Notes: a model not told the origin generated them from the letters alone. Counted from the stretch's first letter, positions 25,479 through 33,573 are shown. The stretch: DNA of 64,000 bases from Streptomyces sp. NBC_01408 (GCF_026340255.1 NZ_JAPEPJ010000001.1:620001-684000), one strand, 5' to 3'. Numbers and translations: made by a program.

Positions 25479-26129
25479 CTAGGCCCGAGCGCGAGCGGAA
25501 CCGGCCCGGTGGCGCCCGGCCGCGGCGGCGGCCAGGCGGCCGAGGGCCTCGTCACGGGCACAGGCGTGTGCGCCCAGCCCGACGTGCCGGGCCACGATGC
25601 CCCGCTCGGCCCGCATCAGCCGCCAGCCCCTGCGCAGCAGGAACGGAACGGACTTGCGGCCCTCGCGCAGGTCGCGGGCCAGCCGCCGGCGGAAGGTGGT
25701 GGAGGGCCGCCCGCGCAGGCAGATCGCGTCGGCCAGCAGCCCCAGCTCCTGGCAGCGCGCCGCGATGTCGGCGGCGAAGATGCCCTCCGCGATGAACAGC
25801 GGGGTGCGCGGGGACCGGGCGATGTCCAGGGTCTCGGTGCCGGTCCGCGAGGACGTCGCGATGTCGTACACCGGCACCTCCGTCCGCCCCGTCGCGCACA
25901 GCCGCGCGATCGCGGCGACCGCCGTGTCCGCGTCCCAGGACAGCGGGGAGTCCCAGTCGATGTCGGAACTGCCCTCGACCAGGGGGAGGGTGGGGTCGTC
26001 GCCCTCCTTGTAGAAGTCGTCGAGGCGCAGCACGGGCAGCCCTGAGCGGGCGGCCAGGGAGGACTTGCCGGAGCCCGACGGACCGGTCAGCAGGACGACG
26101 CGGGTCGGTGAAGGAGAGGAGGAGCTCAC
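25479..26129 (-). CDS. Uridine kinase-like P-loop kinase
   Basis: 216 residues with a P-loop VLLTGPSGSGKSSLA at about 11-25, DDFYKEGDDPTLP (catalytic Asp region of uridine/phosphoribulokinase-type enzymes) near 38, DIDWDSPLSWD near 57, and EGIFAADIA near 110. It probably phosphorylates a (deoxy)nucleoside, fitting the salvage genes nearby, though other small-molecule substrates are possible. I chose GTG 26129 because the P-loop follows closely; a longer frame upstream has no conserved content. The C-terminal 20 residues are basic and Ala-rich. No CTACGCGCGTAG site is found upstream. Confidence 0.82.
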   Translation of the reverse strand: MSSSSPSPTRVVLLTGPSGSGKSSLAARSGLPVLRLDDFYKEGDDPTLPLVEGSSDIDWDSPLSWDADTAVAAIARLCATGRTEVPVYDIATSSRTGTETLDIARSPRTPLFIAEGIFAADIAARCQELGLLADAICLRGRPSTTFRRRLARDLREGRKSVPFLLRRGWRLMRAERGIVARHVGLGAHACARDEALGRLAAAAAGRHRAGSARARA

Positions 26130-26250
26130 GGGACACCAGTCTGAACCATTCCCCCGGGTAGGGGATCCTCCAGGTGGCCGGTTGGTATCCAGGATCACAC
26201 GTCAACTACGCTGCGTGCGCACGCGACTACGACCACAGGCGAGGATTCCC

Positions 26251-26601
26251 ATGGCACGTCACGCAGCTCCTTCCGGACCGAACCGGCTCCGCGCCGCGGG
26301 CCTGAGCGTCTCGATGGCCGGCGCGGCCCTGGCGATGGCCGCCGGCGGGGCGCAGGCCAGTGAACTCGACGTCCCGGCCGCACTGGCCGGAGTAGCGAAC
26401 CCGATCGCGAACCTGAAGGTGAACCCGCTCGCGAACACCGGGGTGGACCCGCTGGACAACGGGGTGGCCACCCAGGTCGCGGACTTCCCGTCCGTCGGGA
26501 CCGGCGCGGTCACCGGCATCCTGACCCAGGGGCCCTCCGTCGGCGAGCTGCCCACCGCGGCCGTGTCCTCGCTGCTCGGCCCGGTGCTCCCGAAGCAGTA
26601 G
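26251..26601 (+). CDS. Small secreted protein, unknown function
   Basis: 116 residues with a Sec signal (basic RHAAPSGPNRLRAAG, hydrophobic LSVSMAGAALAMAAGGAQA, cleavage after AQA-S). The mature part is Gly/Pro/Val-rich and repetitive: ANPIANLKVNPLANTGVDPL. GAGGA lies 7 bases before the ATG. The composition resembles the small secreted gene at 34468. Likely a wall- or surface-associated protein; no catalytic motif. A bidirectional terminator follows immediately. Confidence 0.75.
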   Translation: MARHAAPSGPNRLRAAGLSVSMAGAALAMAAGGAQASELDVPAALAGVANPIANLKVNPLANTGVDPLDNGVATQVADFPSVGTGAVTGILTQGPSVGELPTAAVSSLLGPVLPKQ

Positions 26602-26610
26602 GCACGCGAA

Positions 26611-26644
26611 GGCCCCGACAGCGCGGGGGTTCGCTGTCGGGGCC
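26611..26644. terminator. Bidirectional terminator
   Basis: Perfect arms GGCCCCGACAGCG (26611-26623) and CGCTGTCGGGGCC (26632-26644) around an eight-base loop, between two converging genes. Confidence 0.85.
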
Positions 26645-26660
26645 GGTTCGCGAGGGGCGG

Positions 26661-27560
26661 CTAGTACGAGGAGCCGCCCGCGCCCAGCGAGCCCGTGGGG
26701 TGCCAGACGGTCTTGGTCTCCAGGAACGCCGTCATGCGGTGCATGCCCGGGTCGGCGCTCCAGTCGTCCACAGGCTGTGGACGCAGGACGCGCTTGAGGT
26801 TGTCGGCCGCCGCGATCTCCAGCTCCTTGGCCAGCGCGGTGTCCGCGCCCGCCAGGTCGATCGCGTTGACGTCCTGGTGGGACGCCAGGTGCGGGCCCAT
26901 CTCGGAGGCCTTGCCGGAGAGGATGTTGACCACGCCGCCGGGCAGGTCGGAGGTGGCGAGCACCTCGCCCAGGGACAGGGCCGGCAGCGGGGACTTCTCC
27001 GAGGCGATCACGACGACGGTGTTGCCGGTCGCGATCACCGGGGCGACCACGGAGACCAGGCCGAGGAAGGACGAGTCCTGCGGGGCCACGACCGTGACCA
27101 CACCGGTGGGCTCGGGGGTGGAGAGGTTGAAGAACGGGCCCGCGACCGGGTTGGCCCCGCCCACGATCTGGCCGATCTTGTCGGTCCAGCCCGCGTACCA
27201 GACCCAGCGGTCGATCGCCGCGTCGACGACGGCGGCGGCCTTGGACTTGGACAGTCCCTCGGCCTCGCCGACCTCGCGGACGAACTGCTCCCGGCGGCCC
27301 TCCAGCATCTCGGCGATGCGGTAGAGGATCTGGCCGCGGTTGTACGCGGTCGCGCCCGACCAGCCGCCGAAGGCCTTGCGGGCCGCGACGACCGCGTCAC
27401 GGGCGTCCTTGCGGGAGGACAGCGGGGCGTTGGCCAGCCACTTGCCCTTCGAGTCAGTCACCTCGTACACCCGGCCGCTCTCGGAGCGGGGGAACTTGCC
27501 CCCGACGTACAGCTTGTAGGTCTTGAAGACGCTCAGACGCGCCGTCGACGACTCAGACAT
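26661..27560 (-). CDS. Truncated aldehyde dehydrogenase-like protein lacking the catalytic Cys half
   Basis: 299 residues that match only the N-terminal, coenzyme-binding half of the aldehyde dehydrogenase family: KLYVGGKFPRSESGRVYEV, then YNRGQILYRIAEMLEGRREQ, VTVVAPQDSSFLGLVSVVAP and LPGGVVNILSG. The catalytic Cys region and the conserved ELGGK are absent, and after residue 270 the sequence diverges (RPQPVDDWSADPG). The start ATG 27560 overlaps the end of the full-length dehydrogenase gene by eight bases, so the two are coupled. It probably forms a structural or regulatory partner of that enzyme rather than an enzyme itself. I recall similar tandem pairs in other Streptomyces, so it is unlikely to be a sequencing artefact. 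Confidence 0.85.
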   Translation of the reverse strand: MSESSTARLSVFKTYKLYVGGKFPRSESGRVYEVTDSKGKWLANAPLSSRKDARDAVVAARKAFGGWSGATAYNRGQILYRIAEMLEGRREQFVREVGEAEGLSKSKAAAVVDAAIDRWVWYAGWTDKIGQIVGGANPVAGPFFNLSTPEPTGVVTVVAPQDSSFLGLVSVVAPVIATGNTVVVIASEKSPLPALSLGEVLATSDLPGGVVNILSGKASEMGPHLASHQDVNAIDLAGADTALAKELEIAAADNLKRVLRPQPVDDWSADPGMHRMTAFLETKTVWHPTGSLGAGGSSY

Positions 27561-28989
27561 CGAGGTAGCCCTCCAGGCCGTGGCGACCGCCCTCGCGGCC
27601 GAAGCCCGACTCCTTGTAGCCGCCGAAGGGCGAGGTCGGGTCGAACTTGTTGAACGTGTTGGCCCAGACGACACCCGCACGGAGCTTGTTCGCGACCGCG
27701 AGGATGCGCGAGCCCTTCTCCGTCCAGATGCCGGCGGACAGGCCGTACTGGCTGTTGTTCGCCTTGGCGACGGCCTCGTCGGGCGTACGGAAGGTCAGCA
27801 CGGACAGCACCGGGCCGAAGATCTCGTCGCGGGCGACGGTGTGCGCCTGGGTGACGTTGGTGAACAGCGTCGGGGCGAACCAGTAGCCGGCGGACGGCAG
27901 CTCGCACGCCGGGGACCAGCGCTCGGCGCCCTCGGCCTCGCCGGTCTCCGCGAGCGCGGTGATCCGGGCGAGCTGCTCGGCGGAGTTGATCGCGCCGATG
28001 TCGGTGTTCTTGTCGAGCGGGTCGCCCAGGCGCAGCGTGGAGAGGCGGCGCTTGAGGGAGTCGAGCAGCTCGTCGTGGATCGACTCCTGGACCAGCAGGC
28101 GGGAGCCCGCGCAGCAGACCTGGCCCTGGTTGAAGAAGATGCCGTTGACGATGCCCTCGACGGCCTGGTCGATGGGGGCGTCGTCGAAGACGATGTTGGC
28201 GCCCTTGCCGCCCAGCTCCAGGGTGACCTTCTTGTCGGTGCCGGCGACGTGGCGGGCGATCTTCTTGCCCACGGCGGTCGAGCCGGTGAAGGCGACCTTG
28301 TTGACGTCCGGGTGCTCGACGAGGGCCGCGCCCGCGTCCCCGTAGCCGGTGAGGATGTTGACGACGCCCTTGGGCAGGCCCGCCTGGCGGCAGATGTCCG
28401 CGAAGAACAGCGCGGAGAGGGGGGTGGTCTCCGCCGGCTTCAGCACGACCGTGTTGCCGGTGGCGAGCGCCGGGGCGATCTTCCACGCGAGCATCAGCAG
28501 CGGGAAGTTCCAGGGGATGACCTGGCCGGCCACACCCAGCGGGCGGGGGTTGGCGCCGTAGCCCGCGTGGTCGAGCTTGTCGGCCCAGCCCGCGTAGTAG
28601 AAGAAGTGCGCGGCGACCAGCGGGAGGTCCGCGTCGCGGGTCTCCTTGATCGGCTTTCCGTTGTCCAGGGTCTCCAGGACGGCCAGCTCGCGGCTGCGCT
28701 CCTGGATGATCCGGGCGATGCGGAAGAGGTACTTGGCGCGCTCGGAGCCGGGCAGCGCGGACCACTTCTCGAAGGCCTTGCGGGCGGCCTTGACGGCGCG
28801 GTCCACGTCGGCGGCGCCCGCCTGGGCGACTTCGGCAAGGACTTCCTCGCTGCTCGGCGAGACGGTCTTGAAGACCTTGCCGTCGGCGGCGTCGGTGAAC
28901 TCGCCGTCGATGAAGAGCCCGTAGGAGGGGGCGATGTCGACGACCGAGCGGGACTCGGGAGCCGGTGCGTACTCGAAGAGGGATGCCAT
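27553..28989 (-). CDS. NAD-dependent aldehyde dehydrogenase
   Basis: 478 residues with all family landmarks: PWNFPLLMLAWKIAPALATG near 160-180, FTGSTAVGKKIAR near 235, TLELGGKGANIVFDDA near 260 (general-base Glu), and FFNQGQVCCAGSRLLVQ near 288-304 with the catalytic Cys, then EIFGPVLSVL near 385. It follows deoC by 5 bases, so its natural substrate is probably the acetaldehyde released from deoxyribose 5-phosphate, giving acetate. It overlaps the half-length aldehyde dehydrogenase gene downstream. Expected cytosolic tetramer. Regulated with deoC by the operator at 29977. Confidence 0.93.
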   Translation of the reverse strand: MASLFEYAPAPESRSVVDIAPSYGLFIDGEFTDAADGKVFKTVSPSSEEVLAEVAQAGAADVDRAVKAARKAFEKWSALPGSERAKYLFRIARIIQERSRELAVLETLDNGKPIKETRDADLPLVAAHFFYYAGWADKLDHAGYGANPRPLGVAGQVIPWNFPLLMLAWKIAPALATGNTVVLKPAETTPLSALFFADICRQAGLPKGVVNILTGYGDAGAALVEHPDVNKVAFTGSTAVGKKIARHVAGTDKKVTLELGGKGANIVFDDAPIDQAVEGIVNGIFFNQGQVCCAGSRLLVQESIHDELLDSLKRRLSTLRLGDPLDKNTDIGAINSAEQLARITALAETGEAEGAERWSPACELPSAGYWFAPTLFTNVTQAHTVARDEIFGPVLSVLTFRTPDEAVAKANNSQYGLSAGIWTEKGSRILAVANKLRAGVVWANTFNKFDPTSPFGGYKESGFGREGGRHGLEGYLDV

Positions 28990-28994
28990 GGTGA

Positions 28995-29957
28995 TCAGTC
29001 CACCGTCACGTAGTCGGGACCGGAGTAACGGCCGGTGCTCAGCTTCTGGCGCTGCATCAGCAGGTCGTTGAGCAGGCTGGAGGCGCCGAAGCGGAACCAG
29101 TGGTTGCTCAGCCAGTCCTCGCCCACGGTCTCGTTGACCAGGACCAGGAACTTGATCGCGTCCTTGGTGTTCCGGATGCCGCCGGCCGGCTTCACGCCGA
29201 TCTGGATTCCAGTCTGCTCCTTGAAGTCGCGGACGGCTTCGAGCATGAGCAGGGTGTTGGCGGGGGTGGCGTTGACGCCGACCTTGCCGGTGGAGGTCTT
29301 GATGAAGTCGGCGCCCGCGAGCATGCCGATCCAGGAGGCGCGGCGGATGTTGTCGTAGGTCGACAGCTCGCCGGTCTCGAAGATGACCTTGAGGCGGGCC
29401 GCGGAGCCGTCGGGGCGGACGCAGGCCTCCTTGATGGCCTTGATCAGCTCGTACGTCTCCAGGTAGCGGCCGGCGAGGAAGGCGCCACGGTCGATGACCA
29501 TGTCGATCTCGTCGGCGCCGGCGGCGACGGCGTCGGCCGTGTCCGCGAGCTTGACGGGCAGCGCCGCGCGGCCGGCGGGGAACGCCGTGGCGACGGAGGC
29601 CACCTTGACGTCGGCGCCGTTCAGCGCCGCCTTGGCGGTGGCCACCATGTCGGGGTACACGCAGACGGCGGCCGTCATCGGCGTGGTCCGGTCGGTCGGA
29701 TCGGGGTGGACGGCCTTGGCGGAGAGCGCCCGGACCTTGCCCGGGGTGTCCGCGCCTTCCAGCGTCGTCAGGTCGATCATGGAGATGGCCAGATCGATGG
29801 CGTACGCCTTGGCCGTCGTCTTGATCGAACGGGTGCCGAGGGCGGCCGCGCGGGCCTCCAGGCCGACGGCGTCTACGCCGGGCAGCCCGTGGAGGAAGCG
29901 GCGCAGCGCGCTGTCGGACGTCGTCACGTCAGCGAATGCGGTGAGGGTGGTGGGCAT
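28995..29957 (-). CDS. deoC: Deoxyribose-phosphate aldolase
   Basis: Cleaves 2-deoxyribose 5-phosphate to acetaldehyde and glyceraldehyde 3-phosphate, the end of deoxynucleoside breakdown. 320 residues, of the longer actinobacterial/animal type. Seen: VCVYPDMV, VASVATAFPAGRA, ADEIDMVIDRGAFLAG, LKVIFETGEL, ADFIKTSTGKVGVNAT (Schiff-base Lys) and IGVKPAGGIRN. The ATG at 29957 is chosen; a longer reading (29999) would place the operator palindrome inside the coding region. First gene of an operon with two aldehyde dehydrogenase genes. Confidence 0.95.
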   Translation of the reverse strand: MPTTLTAFADVTTSDSALRRFLHGLPGVDAVGLEARAAALGTRSIKTTAKAYAIDLAISMIDLTTLEGADTPGKVRALSAKAVHPDPTDRTTPMTAAVCVYPDMVATAKAALNGADVKVASVATAFPAGRAALPVKLADTADAVAAGADEIDMVIDRGAFLAGRYLETYELIKAIKEACVRPDGSAARLKVIFETGELSTYDNIRRASWIGMLAGADFIKTSTGKVGVNATPANTLLMLEAVRDFKEQTGIQIGVKPAGGIRNTKDAIKFLVLVNETVGEDWLSNHWFRFGASSLLNDLLMQRQKLSTGRYSGPDYVTVD

Positions 29958-29976
29958 GGTCACCAGATGAGCATAT

Positions 29977-29988
29977 CTACGCGCGTAG
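29977..29988. promoter_or_regulatory. Operator palindrome CTACGCGCGTAG in the deoC promoter
   Basis: Perfect palindrome 19 bases before the deoC ATG. On the minus strand it lies between GTGACA and TATGCT with an 18-base spacer, exactly between plausible -35 and -10 boxes. This is the clearest promoter-operator layout of the six sites in the window. Confidence 0.85.
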
Positions 29989-30202
29989 CGGCCTGTCACC
30001 CCCTCCCCCGGATCCGCTATGGAATCGACACTTCCGTTCTCTGTTACGCGGCCATGACAGGAAGCGCATCCTCCGCGCTTACAAGATCAATAGATTTCTC
30101 TTCAGCAGCCCGCCAGAACCTCACCCGGACGAAAACCCGACAGAGACAAACGCGGCATGCGGCTCTTCTTTCTCTTCCGAAACCCTGCTCCCAGGAGTCG
30201 TT

Positions 30203-31216
30203 ATGCGTACCGCCGCCCGCACCGCCATCGCCACCGCCGTGCTCGCCGGGGCCCTCCTCGCCCCCGCCGGTGCCGCCTTCGCCGCCACCCCGGTGAATGC
30301 CGCAGCCGCAGCCGCGTCCTCGTCCGACCCCGACCGCTACAGCGGCACGCCCGTCTTCATCGACGCCGGCCTCCTCGCGGTGCTGCGCCACACGTCCAGC
30401 GGACCCGAGGCCCGGATCCGCGCCTACGGCCCGGAGTGGAACCCGGGCGACGCCTACATCGGCGAGGCCCTGGCCGTGCTGGACGACGAGCACCGCTCCC
30501 GCTCGGTCCGCGGCCTGAAGCTGGAGCTCGTCAAGAGCAACACGGGCAACACCGAGACCCTCGTCGTGACCAAGGACGGCCGGAGCACCTCCTACGACCT
30601 GCCCAAGGGCCAGGGGACCCTGTGCACGACCCGGCCCGTCCACAAGATCCTGGGCCGCGGCCTCGAAGCCGACCTGACCATGTCCCCCGACGGCCCGGTG
30701 GCCTCCCTGTACGCCCAGGGCTCCCGCGTCGAGCCGACCCGGCTGGACCGCAACAACCCGGCGAAGGAGGAGTACACCGTCCGCATCCTGAACCCGAACT
30801 CCGCCGAGCCGGTCCTCGAATGGCAGCTGCAGAACGGCGCTCCGTGGGCCCACGCGGCGTTCCCGAAGCTCCACACGGGCTGCACGCCCAACTACACCCT
30901 CCAGAAGCCGACCCAGAAGCCGCAGCCGGAGACCAAGCCCTCCGCGAAGCCGTCCGCCAAGCCGACCGTCGCGCCCAGCGCCACGCCGAGCGGCACGCCC
31001 AGCGCCACGCCGAGCGCCACTGCGGCCGCGCCGAAGGCGCAGACCGTCGGCCAGACCTCCGTCGTGCCCAAGGGCGGGGTCGCCGCGGGCGCCGAGATCG
31101 CCACCGAGGACACCGACGGCTCCACCGCCGCCCTCGCCGGTACCGGGCTCGCCGCGATCCTCGCCGGGCTCGGGGCGTACGTCCTGCTCCGCGGCCGCCG
31201 CGCCGCCCAGCGCTGA
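30203..31216 (+). CDS. LAxTG-anchored cell-surface protein (sortase substrate)
   Basis: 337 residues: Sec signal peptide (ARTAIATAVLAGALLAPAGA, cleavage near AFA-A), an extracellular domain of about 200 residues with no named family recognised, then a Pro/Ala/Thr stalk (KPSAKPTVAPSATPSGTPSA). The sorting signal LAGTG is followed by a hydrophobic helix LAAILAGLGAYVLLRG and a basic end RRAAQR. LAxTG is the signal cut by Streptomyces SrtE-type sortases, which join proteins to peptidoglycan. A sortase gene follows directly, so the two are a probable substrate-enzyme pair. Repeated KPSAKP and SATPSGTPSATPSAT units come from a short DNA repeat. Confidence 0.85.
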   Translation: MRTAARTAIATAVLAGALLAPAGAAFAATPVNAAAAAASSSDPDRYSGTPVFIDAGLLAVLRHTSSGPEARIRAYGPEWNPGDAYIGEALAVLDDEHRSRSVRGLKLELVKSNTGNTETLVVTKDGRSTSYDLPKGQGTLCTTRPVHKILGRGLEADLTMSPDGPVASLYAQGSRVEPTRLDRNNPAKEEYTVRILNPNSAEPVLEWQLQNGAPWAHAAFPKLHTGCTPNYTLQKPTQKPQPETKPSAKPSAKPTVAPSATPSGTPSATPSATAAAPKAQTVGQTSVVPKGGVAAGAEIATEDTDGSTAALAGTGLAAILAGLGAYVLLRGRRAAQR

Positions 31217-31237
31217 CCGCCCCCTCACCACCCCTCC

Positions 31238-31281
31238 GGCGGGCCACCCAAGAGGACTCACTCCTCTAGCGGTGGCCCGCC
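31238..31281 (+). terminator. Hairpin between surface-protein gene and sortase gene
   Basis: Perfect arms GGCGGGCCACC (31238-31248) and GGTGGCCCGCC (31271-31281), with a second nested stem AGAGGA/TCCTCT in the loop. The right arm covers the earliest possible GTG start of the sortase frame, so that start is rejected. Acts as terminator or attenuator after the surface-protein gene. Confidence 0.75.
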
Positions 31282-31304
31282 GCACCCGTTCCCGGAGCAC
31301 CCCC

Positions 31305-31934
31305 ATGGCCCCCCGCGTACGCCTCCTCCTCGCCGCCACCCTCCTCTCGGCCGCCCTGACCGGCTGCGGCGCCGCCACCACCCCTGCGGCGCCGGACGCG
31401 ACCGGGAGCGCAAGCGCCACGGCCGCCCCGCCCGACGTCACCCCCACGGCCGTCCCCGCCGCACCCGCGACGGCCGCCCCGCTGCCCGCCTCCGAGCCCG
31501 TACGCGTACGGATCCCCGCGGCCGGCGTGGACACCTCCCCCGTGCTCAAGCTCGGCCTGGCCGCCGACGGCACCGTCGAGGTGCCCTCCGTGGCGGACGC
31601 GGAGAAGATCGGCTGGTACACCAAGGGCGTCACCCCCGGCGAGACCGGCCCCGCGGTCCTGATCGGCCACTTCGACACCGCGCAGGGCCCGGCCGTCCTC
31701 AAGGACGTCTCGCGGGTACGCCCCGGCGACGAGATGACCGTCTCGCGGGCCGACGGCGGCGCCGCCGTCTTCCGGGTCCGGGAGCTGGAGCAGGTCGACA
31801 AGAAGGCGTTCCCCACCGACAAGGTGTACGGGGACACCGCGCGCCCTGAGCTGCGCGTCATCACCTGCGGGGGTCGGATCACCGACGGCCACCGGCCCGA
31901 CAACGTCATCCTGTACGCCGATCTCGTGGGCTGA
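31305..31934 (+). CDS. Class F sortase, lipoprotein-type
   Basis: Transpeptidase of 209 residues. Catalytic His in VLIGHFDTAQGPAVLKD and catalytic Cys in LRVITCGG, with a downstream Arg (RPDNVILYADLVG). The N-terminus has a lipobox LTGC after VRLLLAATLLSAA, so it is probably tethered to the membrane by lipid rather than by a TM helix. An Ala/Pro/Thr linker follows. ATG 31305 is chosen: GGAG lies 9 bases upstream, and the earlier GTG at 31272 is part of a hairpin. It lies right after a LAGTG protein gene, its likely substrate. Confidence 0.88.
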   Translation: MAPRVRLLLAATLLSAALTGCGAATTPAAPDATGSASATAAPPDVTPTAVPAAPATAAPLPASEPVRVRIPAAGVDTSPVLKLGLAADGTVEVPSVADAEKIGWYTKGVTPGETGPAVLIGHFDTAQGPAVLKDVSRVRPGDEMTVSRADGGAAVFRVRELEQVDKKAFPTDKVYGDTARPELRVITCGGRITDGHRPDNVILYADLVG

Positions 31935-31946
31935 GACGGCGTGGGG

Positions 31947-31960
31947 CAGAATCGACCACA
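31947..31960 (+). promoter_or_regulatory. -10 element CAGAAT; leaderless start
   Basis: CAGAAT at 31947-31952, seven bases, then ATG 31960 with no Shine-Dalgarno sequence; same geometry as at pnp and 15478. Confidence 0.4.
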
Positions 31961-32607
31961 TGAGCAGCCAGCAGCAGCAGCCGACCGGTGAACCGGTCTA
32001 CGACGACCGCGTCTACCGCTCCTCCATGGGCGTGGTCTCGGGGGTGCTGATGCTCGCGCTGCTCGCCTGGCTGTGCGGGGACGGCGTGCTGCGCGGCGAC
32101 GGCGACACGCCGTGGATCGCGCTGGCGGCGGCCCTGTTCCTGGTACCGCTGGTCGTGGCCTTCACGATCCGCCCGGCCGTCTTCGCCAATGAGGACCGGC
32201 TGCGCATCCGGAACCCCTTCCGGATCATCGAGCTGCCCTGGGCGGCCGTGGACGCCGTGCGCTCCGGGTACTCCGTGGAGGCGCTGGCCGAGGGGTCGAA
32301 GTACCAGCTCTGGGCGGTTCCCGTCTCCCTGCGCGAGCGCAAGAAGGTCAACAAGCAGCACCTCAGGGGCGCCGCCGGGCGCGCGGGCGGCCGGGGTCCG
32401 GCTACCCCGGAGGCGAAGTCCCACGTACCGGCGGAGCCGCAGCGGGCCACCGCGGACCGGATCGCGGAGGAGCTCCAGGGACTGGCCGAGCGCGGCGCCT
32501 CGCGGCCCGGCGCCCAGGGCAGCGTGCGCGTGCGCTGGTCCTACGAGGTGATCGCGCCCGCCGTGGCCGGAGCCCTGCTGCTGACCGTGCTCCTCGCGAC
32601 GGGCTGA
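31960..32607 (+). CDS. PH-domain membrane protein
   Basis: 215 residues: a short cytosolic start, two hydrophobic helices (about 25-42 and 50-68, the latter IALAAALFLVPLVVAFTI), then a bacterial PH-like domain (FANEDRLRIRNPFRIIELPW, AVDAVRSGYSVEALAEGSKY, LWAVPVSL). A charged linker and a C-terminal TM helix (VIAPAVAGALLLTVLLATG) complete it. The W-x-x-V and basic strand pattern is typical of the bPH6 group found widely in Streptomyces. Function unknown, presumably at the membrane. Probably leaderless. Confidence 0.8.
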   Translation: MSSQQQQPTGEPVYDDRVYRSSMGVVSGVLMLALLAWLCGDGVLRGDGDTPWIALAAALFLVPLVVAFTIRPAVFANEDRLRIRNPFRIIELPWAAVDAVRSGYSVEALAEGSKYQLWAVPVSLRERKKVNKQHLRGAAGRAGGRGPATPEAKSHVPAEPQRATADRIAEELQGLAERGASRPGAQGSVRVRWSYEVIAPAVAGALLLTVLLATG

Positions 32608-32689
32608 CCGGCCCCGCTGCCGCACGTGCTCCCCGCCACACACCCGTCCGGGCGGAACCAGGCCTACCGCCCGGCGCGTCCTCGCAGGT

Positions 32690-33262
32690 GTGCAGCGTCT
32701 TGAGGCCGGCGGCAGCGCCGCCCCCGCCATCCCCCTGCGGCTCCGGCTCCTGGCCGGGGCCCTGCTGGCCGCCCATCTCCTCGTCGTGGGGTGGCTGACC
32801 CTGCGGCCCCTGGACGTGCCCTGGGCGGCGGCGGCCAATCTGACCCCCCTGGAGGGCATCAGGGCGGACCTCGCGTACGGGCCGCTCGGGGCGGCCCGGC
32901 GGATCGGGGAGGGGCTGGCGCTGCTCGCCCCGCTCGGGGTGCTGCTGCCGCTGGTCAACGGCCGGCTGGCGCCGTCCCCGCTGACCGCCTGGTCCTCGCT
33001 GGTGCGGACCGCCGCCGCGATCGTGCTGCTCTCGCTGAGCATCGAGATGCTCCAGAGCGCGGTCCCGGGCCGGGTCGTCGACGTGGACTCGGTCCTGCTC
33101 AACACGGTCGGGGCGGTGCTCGTGCACGTGGCCGTCGTACCGGCCCTGCGCGCCCGGCTGCGGCGTTCACACCCGGTTTATCAGGGGCACACCCCGAGAA
33201 TTTCCAGGGTCGGGCTCGGCCCCTGGACCGAGGTTCTGTCGGCGGTTCAGCGGGAGTATTGA
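32690..33262 (+). CDS. VanZ family membrane protein
   Basis: 190 residues with four to five TM helices; the VanZ signature is seen as the N-terminal LRPLDVPWAAAANLTPLEGI loop and the later LLSLSIEMLQSAVPGRVVDV followed by DSVLLNTVGAVLVHVA. VanZ proteins confer low-level teicoplanin resistance in enterococci, but most homologues have no known role. GTG 32690 has no strong ribosome-binding site. It stands alone between the PH-domain gene and the PspC gene. Confidence 0.85.
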   Translation: MQRLEAGGSAAPAIPLRLRLLAGALLAAHLLVVGWLTLRPLDVPWAAAANLTPLEGIRADLAYGPLGAARRIGEGLALLAPLGVLLPLVNGRLAPSPLTAWSSLVRTAAAIVLLSLSIEMLQSAVPGRVVDVDSVLLNTVGAVLVHVAVVPALRARLRRSHPVYQGHTPRISRVGLGPWTEVLSAVQREY

Positions 33263-33320
33263 GGCATCGCAAGCCGTGCTGGTCTTCAGGACGGACAGCG
33301 ATCCCGACGAAGGAGAAGCC

Positions 33321-33521
33321 ATGAGCGCCCTTGCCCGCCCCCGTGACGGACGATGGATCGGCGGAGTCTGCGCCGGACTGGCGCGCCGTTTCGGAATGTC
33401 CGCGAACACGATGCGCGTCATATTCGTCGTCTCGTGCCTGCTGCCCGGCCCGCAGTTCCTGATCTACCTGGCGCTGTGGCTGCTCCTGCCGAACGAGAAG
33501 TCCGCCTCCACCGCCTGGTAG
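33321..33521 (+). CDS. PspC domain protein
   Basis: 66 residues: basic N-terminal turn RPRDGRWIGGVCAGLARRFG followed by one hydrophobic helix (VIFVVSCLLPGPQFLIYLAL, then WLLLP). This is the PspC core found in phage-shock/stress membrane proteins. AAGGAG lies 7 bases before the ATG at 33321, which settles the start. Membrane-anchored and probably involved in envelope stress; partner genes of a full psp operon are absent here. Confidence 0.88.
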   Translation: MSALARPRDGRWIGGVCAGLARRFGMSANTMRVIFVVSCLLPGPQFLIYLALWLLLPNEKSASTAW

Positions 33522-33573
33522 TCCCGGGCCGCCTGATAATCCCGGGCCGCCCGGATCTGTCCGGGCCGCCCGC

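Noticed and set aside
29958..29999. Longer DeoC starting at 29999
   Set aside because: Would place the operator and -10 box inside the coding region; the conserved protein begins at 29957.
31272..31304. Earlier GTG start for the sortase
   Set aside because: It lies in the right arm of a hairpin and adds only basic residues before a complete lipoprotein signal.
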